DNA of 64,000 nucleotides, taken from Methylococcus geothermalis. GTDB taxonomy: Bacteria > Pseudomonadota > Gammaproteobacteria > Methylococcales > Methylococcaceae. The notes below the pieces were generated by a model. It did no database searches. It was not told the origin of the DNA and saw only the letters and a program-made list of their open reading frames with translations. Below are positions 17,827-28,222 of the stretch, piece by piece (the stretch's first letter is position 1; the number at the start of each line of letters is the position of its first letter). The translations under genes and the position numbers were made by a program. The stretch is from positions 1,874,501 to 1,938,500 of the forward strand of contig NZ_CP046565.1 in NCBI RefSeq assembly GCF_012769535.1, given 5' to 3'.

Positions 17827-18648
17827 TCACACCCGGTGCAGCACCAGTTCCAGCACCATCTTGCTGCCGAAATAAGCCAGCATCAGCGCGACGAAGCCGC
17901 CCAGGGTCCAGCGGATGGCGATCCTGCCCCGCCAGCCGCGGAACCAGCGGCCGCCGAGCAGGGCGGCGAATACGCCCCAGGCGGCGATGGACAAGACGGT
18001 CTTGTGGGCCAGATGCTGGGCGAACAGGTCTTCGACGAACAGGAAACCGGTGACCAAAGATACGCTGAGCAGGACGAACCCGGCGCCGATGAGCTGGAAC
18101 AGCAGCTTCTCCATGGTCTGCAAGGGCGGCAGCGAGCGCACGAAGCCGCTGGCGTGGTGGGTCCGCAGCCGCCAGTCCTGCAGGGCGAGCAGGATCGCCT
18201 GCAGCGCGGCGATGTTGAGGAAGCTGTATGCGAGCATCGACACCACGATGTGCAGGCGCATCTCCAGAGAGTGGTTCTTCAGGACATGTTCCGTATCCGG
18301 CAGCGAAAGCTTGAGGACCAGGATCAGGGCGGCCATCGGAAATACCACGATGCCGAGTTTCTCGACCGGTCGGAACAGCGCCCCGGCCAGCAATACCGTC
18401 ACGATCATCCAGGCCGCGGCGGACAGCGTGTTCAGAAAGCCGATGTTGAGGTCCCCTTCGGCGTCGAACAGCGTGGAGAGCGTCAGGGCATGACAGCCGC
18501 TCGCAACAAAGCCGAACACCAGGATCGCCCCCTTCTGGCGGCGGGTCTCCTCCGCGGAAAGGTAATCGGTGTGCAACGATGAGTAGATGGACGCGGCGGC
18601 GGCCAGATAGGCCAGGATCGCGGTGACGGCGAAGATCGTGGAATGCAT
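17827..18648 (-). CDS. ypjD: YpjD/CcsA-family inner-membrane protein (cytochrome c assembly fold)
   Basis: A 273-residue polytopic membrane protein of the CcsA/CcmC-like cytochrome c assembly family, in the YpjD branch usually found divergent from ffh. Conserved phrases: ILAYLAAAASIYSSL, LSIAAWGVFAALLGGRWFRGWRGRIAIRWTLGGF and MRLHIVVSMLAYSFL with a conserved His. The role of YpjD is poorly known (possibly haem handling or membrane integrity). It is transcribed away from ffh, the conserved arrangement in gammaproteobacteria. Confidence 0.88.
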   Translation of the reverse strand: MHSTIFAVTAILAYLAAAASIYSSLHTDYLSAEETRRQKGAILVFGFVASGCHALTLSTLFDAEGDLNIGFLNTLSAAAWMIVTVLLAGALFRPVEKLGIVVFPMAALILVLKLSLPDTEHVLKNHSLEMRLHIVVSMLAYSFLNIAALQAILLALQDWRLRTHHASGFVRSLPPLQTMEKLLFQLIGAGFVLLSVSLVTGFLFVEDLFAQHLAHKTVLSIAAWGVFAALLGGRWFRGWRGRIAIRWTLGGFVALMLAYFGSKMVLELVLHRV

Positions 18649-18750
18649 ACGGGGTCATGTCCTCCGGGGCGTAGTCTGGCATAATGCGCGGTCTGTTTGA
18701 AGCCGAGCGGACCGCGCCGGCACCCGAGTTACAAGATCAGGAAACAAGCC

Positions 18751-20109
<1,359 letters not shown>

Positions 20110-20319
20110 GCACCTGCCACCGTTTTCGTGGGGAATTTGGTCGCGGAATGCGCGCAAGATCACGAAGACATCAACGGCGTCGACCGGCTGGCAGGATCCA
20201 ATGGACGGAGACTCGCAGGGATCGATCCCAAGAAGCGTGACAAGCCAACGGGTGGAGCTGGGCAAAGCAGGCCTTATCTGGGGTTCCGCCAAAAGGCTAG
20301 GCGCCCGGCCAGAACGCCG

Positions 20320-20859
20320 TCAATGCGTTGGCAAACCGACCAAACGACGGACGAACCAGAAAAACCCATCGTCTTGGCTCAGCAACTCTTCCGGCGGATT
20401 GTTGACGAATGTGAGCCAGCCATTTCTGGCCTCGAAATATCCCGTCTTGAGGATTTTTGGTGGAGGCGGTTGGAGTTGAATGAGCCGCACCTGAATGCGG
20501 ATCAGATCGCGCAGGCCAGACCATTGAGTTGCACGATCTTCCCAGTGCTGGATGGATGGAGCAAGCATGTACTGGGCGCCAGATTCCGTACAGCGCTGGG
20601 CGCCTTCGATCTCATCGGTAGAATCAATCAATCGGGTTTGTGGGATCGGCATCGCCAGGGCGTTTTTCACTCGGACCGCTACTTCCTTTCCTGAGCCTTC
20701 ATAGGGATCTCCCTGATAAACACCATCAATGGCAGACAGCACGCAAAGCCGACTTGCTGCCGTCAACCTAGGAACATGGCTCTCGGAGGAATAAATGGCA
20801 TGGGTATAGGCGCATCCCCCGAGCTGCATTGCCAATGCGGGAACTATCCATTTTTTCAT
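20320..20859 (-). CDS. DUF4823-type outer lipoprotein
   Basis: A 179-residue protein with a short lipoprotein signal (MKKWIVPALAMQLGGC; lipobox LGGC at residues 13-16). The HWEDRATQWSG segment near residue 105 is a hallmark I associate with DUF4823 lipoproteins, whose function is unknown. A good ribosome site (CAGGAGATGATGAA) precedes the ATG. It begins 18 bases after the decayed Mor-like gene, in the same direction, so it may have travelled with the phage remnant or may be read through from it. Confidence 0.72.
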   Translation of the reverse strand: MKKWIVPALAMQLGGCAYTHAIYSSESHVPRLTAASRLCVLSAIDGVYQGDPYEGSGKEVAVRVKNALAMPIPQTRLIDSTDEIEGAQRCTESGAQYMLAPSIQHWEDRATQWSGLRDLIRIQVRLIQLQPPPPKILKTGYFEARNGWLTFVNNPPEELLSQDDGFFWFVRRLVGLPTH

Positions 20860-20877
20860 TTCATCATCTCCTGCAAT

Positions 20878-21269
20878 TTACCAGTCAAAGCCCGTTTGCG
20901 TACGGGCCGAATTGCCCTCCCGGAGGATGTTCGTGACCTGTCGCTCGGTGAGGTGATAGCGCGCAGCCAGCTCGGCTCGCGTGGCGCCCTGAGCACGCTC
21001 TCGCCGCATGCGCTGGTTGCGCACATGCCGCCAATAGCCATCGCCCTTGGGTATTTCGAGCCGTTCGCCGCCGAACTCATCCGCGATGTTCCTCGCTGCC
21101 TCCCATCCCACGGTCTGCACCAGCGGATGGCTATCGGATAGATTGACCCGAAGCAGCCCTCCAAGCCGGCGACCACGAAGCGCTCGGCTATGGCGAGGGC
21201 GGCTGGGACCCCGGCAATGCGCTCAATGTCGGCCAATATGCCAGGCATCGACAGATCAGTCACGACCAT
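20878..21269 (-). pseudogene. Frameshifted Mu-like Mor-family transcription activator
   Basis: Two reading frames together spell a Mor/C-type phage regulator. From 21269 one frame gives MPGILADIERIAGVPAALAIAERF; after about 21160 homology continues in another frame as SDSHPLVQTVGWEAARNIADEFGGERLEIPK followed by a helix-turn-helix (RAELAARYHLTERQVTNILRE) ending at 20878. The switch lies around 21150-21175. Mor activates middle-to-late transcription in phage Mu. The start overlaps the preceding phage gene as in Mu-like operons. Either the gene is dead or a sequencing error is present; the neighbouring frameshift supports decay. Confidence 0.72.
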
Positions 21270-21605
21270 GGAAGTTGCCGATCCGCCGCGTCAGGGCGTC
21301 GATTTGGCGTTGCAGCTCGTCGTTCGGGGCGGCGGCGTGGAGACGCTGGATCGTGGCCAAGCCGTTGCGGTCTTTCTTGAGGCCGTAGGCCGTCCAGAAC
21401 TGGTCGAACCAGTTGCGGGACGGCTCGGCCAGCTTGGCGTACCAGTCCACCGCTTCGCGCGGGCCGGTCTGGCGCGGCGCGCCATAGCCCTTGGCGGTCA
21501 GGCATTCCCACAGCGCTTCAGCGTGGGCGATGGCGGCGTCGACACGGTCAGCGCGGGCAGGGCGCGGATGATGCACCTCTGGACGAAGGCACGTTTGGCG
21601 CTCAC
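21256..21605 (-). pseudogene. Frameshifted Mu-like phage hypothetical gene
   Basis: A GTG start overlapping the GemA-like stop opens VSAKRAFVQRCIIRALPAL, then the frame runs into a stop. Homologous sequence resumes in the next frame as DRVDAAIAHAEALWECLTAKGYG and continues to the stop at 21256 (AEPSRNWFDQFWTAYGLKKDRNG). The gene order (GemA-like, this gene, Mor) is that of Mu-like prophage early regions. Product function is unknown. A small deletion near 21545 would explain the frame break. Confidence 0.65.
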
Positions 21606-21780
21606 ATGCGCCTCCCGTGCCGTTTGGCATCGTAGTTGAGCGCGGCGACGATTTTCCGCAGTTCGTGGTCGGTGCAGAATTCCAGCCTTTCGCGCTTACA
21701 GACCTTGCTGCAGATGCCGAGCGCATAGCCCCAAGGCCGGCCCGCCTCAAAGCTTTGGGGTTGGTTTGATCGGTGTCGCC
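21602..21780 (-). pseudogene. GemA (gp16, DUF1018) C-terminal fragment of Mu-like phage
   Basis: The frame encodes GYALGICSKVCKRERLEFC and HELRKIVAALNYDAKRHGR, matching the C-terminal half of Mu GemA/gp16, a modulator of host gene expression. The N-terminal half is missing: upstream homology stops close to the 32-base palindrome at 21781-21812. It is followed by an overlapping GTG start of the next phage gene, preserving phage gene order. Confidence 0.7.
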
Positions 21781-21812
21781 GCCGGTTCCCAAGCTTGAGC
21801 TTGGGAACCGGC
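21781..21812. repeat. Perfect 15-bp-arm palindrome
   Basis: GCCGGTTCCCAAGCT, a 2-base centre (TG), then its exact reverse complement AGCTTGGGAACCGGC. It lies 20 bases after the formate-tetrahydrofolate ligase stop codon and exactly where the phage remnant loses its homology. It could act as a transcription terminator hairpin (no T tract is visible) or be a copy of a short interspersed palindromic element; palindromes ending in TTCCCA...TGGGAA recur in many gammaproteobacterial genomes as far as I recall. Confidence 0.8.
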
Positions 21813-21832
21813 AATGACGACCGCGCCGCCGA

Positions 21833-23506
21833 TCAGAACAATCCGCTGATCCTGCCGTTCTCGTCGACGTCGATGTGCTCCGCCGCCGGGACTTTCGGGA
21901 GGCCGGGCATGGTCATCATGTCGCCGGCGATGGCGACGATGAAGCCGGCGCCGTTGGCCAGGCGGACTTCGCGGATGGTGACGGTGTGGCCGGTCGGCGC
22001 GCCTTTGGCGTTGGGATCGGTGGAGAAGGACATCTGGGTCTTGGCCATGCACACCGGGTAATGCCCGTAATCGGCATTCCAGGCTTCGAGTTGGGCCTTG
22101 ACCTTGGTGTCCGCGCCGATGCCGGCGGCGCCGTAGATTTGGGTGGCGATGGTTTCGATCTTGTTCCACAGCGGGGCTTCGTCGCCGTAGACGAAGGTAT
22201 GCCGGCCCGGCTTGTGGTCGACGATGTCGGCAACCGTCTTGGCCAGCTCTTCCGCGCCTTTGCCGCCCTCGGCCCAATGCCGGGCGAGGACTGCCTTCAC
22301 CCCCAGCGCCTGGCATTTTGTCATCAGCCACGCGATTTCGGCTTCGGTGTCGAAGCTGAAATGGTTGATCGAAACCACGCAGGGCAGGCCGTAATGTTCG
22401 CGGATGTTGTGGACGTGCCTTTCCAGGTTGGCGAAACCGGCTTCCAGCGCGGCGAGGTTTTCCTGGTTGAGGTTGTCCTTGGTGACGCCGCCATGGAATT
22501 TCAGGGCGCGGACGGTGGCGACCAGCACCACCGCGGCGGGGTTGAGCCCGGCCATGCGGCACTTGATGTCGATGAACTTCTCGGCGCCCAGGTCGGCGCC
22601 GAAGCCGGCTTCGGTCACCACGTAATCCGCCAGCTTCAACGCGGTCTGGGTGGCGGTGACGGTGTTGCAGCCGTGGGCGATGTTGGCGAACGGCCCGCCG
22701 TGAATGATGGCGATGTTGTTCTCCAGGGTCTGCACCAGATTCGGCTTGATGGCGTCCTTCAGCAGGGCGGCCATGGCGCCGTGGGCCTTGAGGTCGCGGG
22801 CGTAGACCGGGGTCTTGCCGTCGCTCTTGTAGCCGACGATGATGCGGCCCAGCCGTTCCTTCAGGTCGGCCATGCTGGTGGCCAGGCACAGGATGGCCAT
22901 CACTTCGGAGGCCACCACGATGTCGAAACCGTCCTCGCGCAGATAGCCGTTGGCGGTGCCGCCCATGCCGACCACGATCTTGCGCAGGGCGCGGTCGTTC
23001 ATGTCGACCACGCGCTTCCACTGGATGCGGCGGGGGTCTAGCCCCAACGCATTGCCGTGGTTGATGTGGTTGTCGATCAGGGCCGAGAGCAGGTTATGGG
23101 CGACGCCGACGGCATGGAAGTCGCCCGTGAAATGCAGGTTGATGTCCTCCATCGGCACCACTTGGGCATGGCCGCCGCCGGCCGCGCCGCCTTTGACGCC
23201 GAAGCAGGGGCCGAGCGAGGGTTCTCGCAGGCACATCACGGTCTTCTTGCCGATCCGGTTCAGCGCATCGCCCAGGCCGACCGTGGTCGTGGTCTTGCCT
23301 TCGCCGGCCGGGGTCGGGCTGATGGCGGTGACCAGGATGAGCTTGCCGTCGGGCCGGTCCTTGAGGCTGTCGATGTAGTCCAGCGCGATCTTGGCTTTGT
23401 AATGCCCGTAAGGGTCGAGGCTGGCGGCGGGAATTCCTAATTTCTCGCGGGCCAAGTCAATGATGGGCAGCATCTTGGCGCGCTGCGCGATTTCGATATC
23501 GGACAT
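21833..23506 (-). CDS. fhs: Formate-tetrahydrofolate ligase
   Basis: A 557-residue ATP-dependent enzyme joining formate to tetrahydrofolate to give 10-formyl-THF, the entry into the serine cycle and purine synthesis in methylotrophs (also called ftfL). The P-loop segment is [18 protein letters not shown] (about residues 66-83); other family blocks are [23 protein letters not shown] and [21 protein letters not shown] at the end. Length and ends are standard. The gene stands alone, with a phage remnant downstream. It supports a one-carbon-using host. Confidence 0.97.
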   Translation of the reverse strand: MSDIEIAQRAKMLPIIDLAREKLGIPAASLDPYGHYKAKIALDYIDSLKDRPDGKLILVTAISPTPAGEGKTTTTVGLGDALNRIGKKTVMCLREPSLGPCFGVKGGAAGGGHAQVVPMEDINLHFTGDFHAVGVAHNLLSALIDNHINHGNALGLDPRRIQWKRVVDMNDRALRKIVVGMGGTANGYLREDGFDIVVASEVMAILCLATSMADLKERLGRIIVGYKSDGKTPVYARDLKAHGAMAALLKDAIKPNLVQTLENNIAIIHGGPFANIAHGCNTVTATQTALKLADYVVTEAGFGADLGAEKFIDIKCRMAGLNPAAVVLVATVRALKFHGGVTKDNLNQENLAALEAGFANLERHVHNIREHYGLPCVVSINHFSFDTEAEIAWLMTKCQALGVKAVLARHWAEGGKGAEELAKTVADIVDHKPGRHTFVYGDEAPLWNKIETIATQIYGAAGIGADTKVKAQLEAWNADYGHYPVCMAKTQMSFSTDPNAKGAPTGHTVTIREVRLANGAGFIVAIAGDMMTMPGLPKVPAAEHIDVDENGRISGLF

Positions 23507-23647
23507 CGGGGTTCCTCTTGTTCATCTGCGGGTCAGGCTGCCGCTTCCGGGCCTGATTCGGGGCGCCATCTTATCAAGTTGGCGAGGGGGAGGCAGCAGC
23601 GGGGCGCGGGACGCAGGTCCGCGCTTCCTCTTCCTTGGCGCGAGTCC

Positions 23648-23945
23648 TCACCGTCCGTCCGGATCGAGATCGTTCAGCCCCTTGAGAACCGAAGCGTAGA
23701 CTTCGGGGGAGACGCCCATTTCTCCCCGGAAAGGATTGTCCAGCGCGGCGATGAGGAATATCACGAATCCCAGGAACAGCGAGAAAATCCCCGTGAGAAG
23801 CAGATGGGTCTTGAGCGAGGGCAGGTGGAACATGTACGTCAGCATGATGGACAGGATGGCGCCGGCCAGGATGACAACCCAGAATACCGGATGTTGCCCG
23901 ATCCTCGCTCCTACTTTTACCGATCTTGTCGACCCCCGATGAAGA
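23648..23945 (-). pseudogene. C-terminal remnant of a DUF4239 (bestrophin-like) membrane protein
   Basis: An open frame running from about 23945 to the stop at 23648 reads VGARIGQHPVFWVVILAGA, then LTYMFHLPSLKTHLLLTGIF and VIFLIAALDNPFRGEMGVSP, which matches the two last membrane helices and tail of DUF4239 proteins. The family is usually about 250 residues; here only the final 90-100 remain and there is no proper start. Homology stops within a few bases of the end of the SNF2 helicase gene, so this is the left scar of the defence island. An internal ATG at 23845 could give 65 residues. Confidence 0.65.
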
Positions 23946-23948
23946 ACA

Positions 23949-26726
23949 TCACGCCTCCTGGTTCATGATCTCAACGTATCCAATCAACTCCGCCGAATAA
24001 CTGCCATCCCCCTTCGCGGCTCCTTTGTGTTTCAGTTCCCGTTGGAGGGCTGGCTCAACGGCGTGGGTGAACAGGTCACTTCGCTGCTCGGGTCGGAACA
24101 GCGGTGCGGCGGGTGATGCTTGCAGGTACTTCTCGCACAGGCGCTCAACCACCGGAACGCGCGTGCCGTCCTGTTTGACCGCAATCGGCTGCACGACCAC
24201 GCGGCGTTCTCCCTTGCCTGTAGATGTTTCAACCATCCACAGCGACAGCAACACCGGCTCATCCACGTCGCCCATCACGGCAATGCCGACATCCTCCGGC
24301 GGCACGTTACGCCAGCGTCCAAGTTCTTCCTGGATCAGCAGGTGGTCGAGGCCGAGCAACTCCACATCATCTCGGCTCGTGGCGGTGTCGCGGTTCAACG
24401 TGAAACGGGCGCGGCGAATCCCCTCCACAGTGACGAGGTCGTAGGTTGCATCGTCCACCTTGATCAGCTTCTGCTGGCGATCCGCGACCGCCGCCGACAG
24501 AAAGCGCATCAGCCGATCCAGACTAGACGACACGTCCGAGAAGGGCTTGTAGTCGTCGAGACTGAATCCGTCGAGGTCTTGGAATAGGTCGAATACCACC
24601 TGCCGTGCTTCGCGGGAGTTCGACAGCGCCGCCTCCAACTCCACCTGCGTGCGCTTCAGCTCCGGGTCGGACAGCGCCTCTTGATATAGGCGGTCGTAAT
24701 TCAATCGTTCCGACAACTGCCCAAGAATCTGCGCGCGCAGGTCTTCGGCCACGTTGCCCTGGTCATCCACCTTGCCGACTGTGCGCGCGATCTCGGTCAG
24801 CTTCTCGTCGAGGAGCAGGAAGATGCGGCCTTCGATGGTGTCCGACAGTACGAGGTTGTAGACCTGCGCGGTGTGGTTCTGGCCGTAGCGGTGGATGCGC
24901 CCGATGCGCTGCTCCATATCCATCGGGTTCCACGGCAGGTCGAAGTTGAACAAAATGCGCGCGAACTGCAGGTTGATGCCTTCGCGCCCGGCCGCCGTGC
25001 AGACCAGCACGCGTGGGCCGTCCTTCAGGCGAAAGCGCCGCTCCGCCGCCACCTTCGCGCCGTGGTCGCCGCCGCGCAGCACGGCGACGCCCTGACCGGG
25101 AAAGGTCTGCTCGATTTCGCGGGCGATCATGTCCACCGTGCCGAGGTAGGTGGCGAAGATCACGATCTTCTCGTTCGGGTTTTGCCGCCACAGCGTGCCC
25201 AAGCCATCGAGCAGTTTTTGCATCTTGGTCTCGCGCTCTGCCGGGAACACCCGCAGCAGGTCGCCAATGCGCAGGCGCTCTTCCGGCAGGTGCAGGTTCA
25301 CGACCGCCGACGCGGCCTCTTCCGCGTGTGTGGCCGAATACTCGCTGCCGTAAGGGTCTGAGGCCAGCTCAAGCGCCTCTTCGTCCAGCTTTTTGACCAG
25401 CCGATACTTCAGGTCGGCCAGCACGCGATCCACCTCGCTGCGTCCGATGCTGTCGCGCGGCAGGGCGAACTCCTCGTGGATCAGTTCGCGTGCCTCTTCG
25501 GTCAGGCGCTCGCGGCCTTCGATGTCCAGTTCCTTGTCTCGCAGATACGCCTCGTGCAGCGTCAGCATCAACAAGCGGCGCTTGAGCGTGCGGCGCACGG
25601 CGGCAAAGCTCGAGGCCGCGATTTTCTGGAAGATCGCCATCAGGAAGCCCAGCGCACGCCCCTGGTTGCCTTGCCGGCGTGCGAGGTCGAATCCGTCCTG
25701 CAGGTACTCGCGCAGCTTCTCGTAGAACTGCCGCTCGGCCTGGTTCATCACGAAGGACTCGGTGTGAACCCATCGCCGCGCAAACAGTGGCGAGCCATCA
25801 AGCTGACAGGCGTCAGCCTTGGTACGGCGAAACATCACCGTGTTGAGCCGGTGCCGCTCCTCCACCATCTCCTCGGGGCTGCGGAACAGGGTGGGGTTCA
25901 GCAGTTGCACCAGCATCCAGAACTGGAAGTGGTTGCCTTGATGCGGCGTGGCCGACAGCAGCACGAGGTCGCGGGAGTGATCCTTCAGCGCCTCGGCTAG
26001 CTTGTAGTTCTCGGTCTTGCGCACCTTGCCCCCGGTCTTATAGGCAGTGAGGTGGTGCGCTTCGTCGAACACCACCAGATCCCAACGTGGCGCGTCCACT
26101 AGCCGCTTGATGCGCGCCGGGCGTTTCAAGGTGTCGATGCTGGCGATCAATCGGTCGTGCTTGGCGAAGGCATTGCTCTTGCGGTCGGTAATGTCACCCT
26201 CGGAGCCGAATACCTCGAAGTCGAGGTTGAACACCTCGTTCAACTCTCGGTGCCAGTTGTTTACGAGGCCCGCAGGCACCACCATCAAGGCACGCGCCAG
26301 CTCGCCCCGGCTGGCCAACTCGCGCAGGATCAGCGCGGTTTCGATGGTCTTACCCAGGCCGACCTCGTCGGCGATCAAGTAGCGCCGGGGTGATGCGGTG
26401 GCGATGCGGTGCGTCAGCACCACCTGATGCGGCAGCAGATCGATTCTGGCCGATGTCAGCGCCGAGGCGCTTTCCATTACCGGCAACACGTGCGCTTCGT
26501 AGGACAGCCAGGCCTTCCGACTGCGCTCCGCACTGCCATCCACGGCACGCAGAATGCGCTCGGTGCGCGAGAGTTCACGCCGCAGGGAGGCTAGTGGCAC
26601 CCGGCGTTCGCCGATGCCGAAGAACGCACGCAGATAGCCGTCACGCACCGGGTCGAGGACGACCCCCTGTCCGTACTCGGGGTGGGTGATGCGCTCGCCG
26701 GGTTGGAACTCAATATCTGCCGTCAC
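23949..26726 (-). CDS. SNF2-family helicase of the defence operon
   Basis: A 925-residue superfamily 2 helicase. Motif I DEVGLGKT is at residues 120-127, motif II DEAHH at 221-225, motif III SATPHQG at 258-264, and the C-terminal lobe ends with QRIGRIHRYGQ (motif VI). The N-terminal 50 residues form a small beta domain (GERITHPEYGQGVVL), and the last 300 residues are a helical extension. It resembles helicases of DISARM, BREX type 3 (BrxHII) and Hma-type systems that translocate on or remodel phage DNA. It is the last gene of the ten-gene operon, nine bases after the 165-residue gene. Confidence 0.92.
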   Translation of the reverse strand: MTADIEFQPGERITHPEYGQGVVLDPVRDGYLRAFFGIGERRVPLASLRRELSRTERILRAVDGSAERSRKAWLSYEAHVLPVMESASALTSARIDLLPHQVVLTHRIATASPRRYLIADEVGLGKTIETALILRELASRGELARALMVVPAGLVNNWHRELNEVFNLDFEVFGSEGDITDRKSNAFAKHDRLIASIDTLKRPARIKRLVDAPRWDLVVFDEAHHLTAYKTGGKVRKTENYKLAEALKDHSRDLVLLSATPHQGNHFQFWMLVQLLNPTLFRSPEEMVEERHRLNTVMFRRTKADACQLDGSPLFARRWVHTESFVMNQAERQFYEKLREYLQDGFDLARRQGNQGRALGFLMAIFQKIAASSFAAVRRTLKRRLLMLTLHEAYLRDKELDIEGRERLTEEARELIHEEFALPRDSIGRSEVDRVLADLKYRLVKKLDEEALELASDPYGSEYSATHAEEAASAVVNLHLPEERLRIGDLLRVFPAERETKMQKLLDGLGTLWRQNPNEKIVIFATYLGTVDMIAREIEQTFPGQGVAVLRGGDHGAKVAAERRFRLKDGPRVLVCTAAGREGINLQFARILFNFDLPWNPMDMEQRIGRIHRYGQNHTAQVYNLVLSDTIEGRIFLLLDEKLTEIARTVGKVDDQGNVAEDLRAQILGQLSERLNYDRLYQEALSDPELKRTQVELEAALSNSREARQVVFDLFQDLDGFSLDDYKPFSDVSSSLDRLMRFLSAAVADRQQKLIKVDDATYDLVTVEGIRRARFTLNRDTATSRDDVELLGLDHLLIQEELGRWRNVPPEDVGIAVMGDVDEPVLLSLWMVETSTGKGERRVVVQPIAVKQDGTRVPVVERLCEKYLQASPAAPLFRPEQRSDLFTHAVEPALQRELKHKGAAKGDGSYSAELIGYVEIMNQEA

Positions 26727-26735
26727 GCATTGCCC

Positions 26736-27233
26736 TCAGGTAATCCGCAGGTGGAACAGGCCAGCGGGCTTGGCGCCATCACGCAACAGGATTTCCTGCG
26801 GATACTCGTTGGCTTGACCCCACAGGATGCGACCGAAGTCGATCTGATGCCCGTGAGGTGTGTGGCACAACCAGCCCACCTCATCGGTGGCTGGGTGCGC
26901 TCTGACGCGGTTGTGGCCGCCGGGCAGCCAGAACACCAGTGCCCCATCGCTTCCCCATTCGTCCTGAAAGGACAGGATGGCTGGCTTGATCGCATCGCCT
27001 AGCCACGCTTCGGCATCGCCTGGCGTCAGCAGGTCGAGGCTGCCATCCAGCCCGGCCACTACCAGTGTTCTGCCGCCATTGCTGGGCAGGTCGTCTGGCC
27101 AGTTTCCTTTTGCACGGAGGAACTGACGCAGGCTCCACACCTCGCTGGCCGCGCAGATCTGGTTGCGGGCCTCTTCGTCCCACACCCAACTGGTGCCTCG
27201 AACCTGCCACACCGTATCCAACAACTGCCGCAT
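26736..27233 (-). CDS. Unknown protein of the defence operon, 165 residues
   Basis: I do not recognise this family. It is acidic, rich in Trp (VWQVRGTSWVWDEEAR; SVWSLRQFL-like; GWLCHTPHGHQIDFGRILWG) and appears to be a globular alpha/beta cytoplasmic protein without membrane segments or known catalytic motifs. The start overlaps the ParA-like stop by one base and the stop lies nine bases before the helicase, so it is translated with them. Its place immediately upstream of the helicase suggests a helicase partner or an accessory that travels with ParA; this is inference only. Confidence 0.75.
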   Translation of the reverse strand: MRQLLDTVWQVRGTSWVWDEEARNQICAASEVWSLRQFLRAKGNWPDDLPSNGGRTLVVAGLDGSLDLLTPGDAEAWLGDAIKPAILSFQDEWGSDGALVFWLPGGHNRVRAHPATDEVGWLCHTPHGHQIDFGRILWGQANEYPQEILLRDGAKPAGLFHLRIT

Positions 27234-28222
27234 CAGTTTGCTCCCCGCTCAATACCGGCTCGCTCGACAATGGCATGAACGAGCGCTGTGAAATCGCTTT
27301 GGCACTGCTGCACGTTGCTCTGGTGCGCGCCAATGGCGCCATCGGCAGCAGTGAGCTTGAACATGGGTTTGCGCGCTTCCATCGCCATCGGCATCAGGCT
27401 ACGGTAGTGCTTGATTCGATGAATCAAATTGGGATCCGGCGTTTCACAACCCGAGGATGCTTTACCCAACACGCTTTCGCGGTACGCGGCGGGTAGCCGC
27501 CCTTGCCATTTCTCGTAAGCCTTGGTGGGACGCCCGAGTCGTTCTGCGTGCTGCATCAAAACATAGCCGATTGGAGTCATTTCACCCTGTGGCAATGGGC
27601 CCAACGCGGACGCTGCCTTGGGCAGCGCCTGTTCCCAGGTAGCACGCCACTGCCGAAGTGTAGGACCGAGGTTTTTCAAACCCTGCAAAGAAAAAAGATC
27701 GGGGGCCACCGGTACGACCACGTGGGAAGAGGCCACCAGCGCGGCGCGATTGATGGCGCCCAGGTTCGGGCCCACGTCGATCAACACGACATCTGCTTGG
27801 TGCCGAGTAGCAGCCTCATGAATGACGCGCCAAAAAGCCGTGGTCACGCGAAACGCACGTTCTCTTCCTTCGAGGCAGCGCGGCCACTCGGTAGACAAAT
27901 CATCCTCGATGCGGGAGAGCGCCAAATCCCCCACCAACAGCCCCAGTCCTTCCGACAACGGCTCGATATGCGCCGGGCGAACGTCTCCCGTGCCGCCAAA
28001 GAGTGGGGCGATCGCCCCGTGCAACGTTTTCGGGTGATCGTCATCCGGCCAGAGCGCCTCCAGCCGTTCCTCATCCAGCGCCATGATGGACAGGTTCGAC
28101 TGCGGGTCGAGGTCCACGGCCAGCACGGAAAAACCCAGTTCCGTAAACATCCAGGCGCAGTGATAAACCAGCGAGGTCTTGCCCACCCCCCCTTTGTTGT
28201 TGAAAAACGCGATGCTGATCAT
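27233..28222 (-). CDS. ParA-like (MinD/ParA superfamily) ATPase of the defence operon
   Basis: A 329-residue ATPase with the deviant Walker A KGGVGKTS at residues 10-17, a switch I/Walker A' region (VLAVDLDPQSNLS) and Walker B DVVLIDVGPNLGAINRAAL. The rest resembles AAA_31 ParA proteins encoded with phage-defence or plasmid loci. ParA ATPases dimerise with ATP and bind DNA cooperatively; no ParB partner is encoded next to it, so a plain partition role is unlikely. ATGA overlap with the AlbA_2 gene upstream and one-base overlap with the unknown gene downstream. Confidence 0.88.
   Translation of the reverse strand: MISIAFFNNKGGVGKTSLVYHCAWMFTELGFSVLAVDLDPQSNLSIMALDEERLEALWPDDDHPKTLHGAIAPLFGGTGDVRPAHIEPLSEGLGLLVGDLALSRIEDDLSTEWPRCLEGRERAFRVTTAFWRVIHEAATRHQADVVLIDVGPNLGAINRAALVASSHVVVPVAPDLFSLQGLKNLGPTLRQWRATWEQALPKAASALGPLPQGEMTPIGYVLMQHAERLGRPTKAYEKWQGRLPAAYRESVLGKASSGCETPDPNLIHRIKHYRSLMPMAMEARKPMFKLTAADGAIGAHQSNVQQCQSDFTALVHAIVERAGIERGAN

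Noticed and set aside
23507-23647. Riboswitch (folate- or ZTP-type) upstream of formate-THF ligase
   Set aside because: The leader has small hairpins but I could not fit the conserved core of any known class.
27233-28222. Plasmid partition locus
   Set aside because: The ParA-like gene has no ParB neighbour and no centromere-like repeats, and there is no replication gene nearby.
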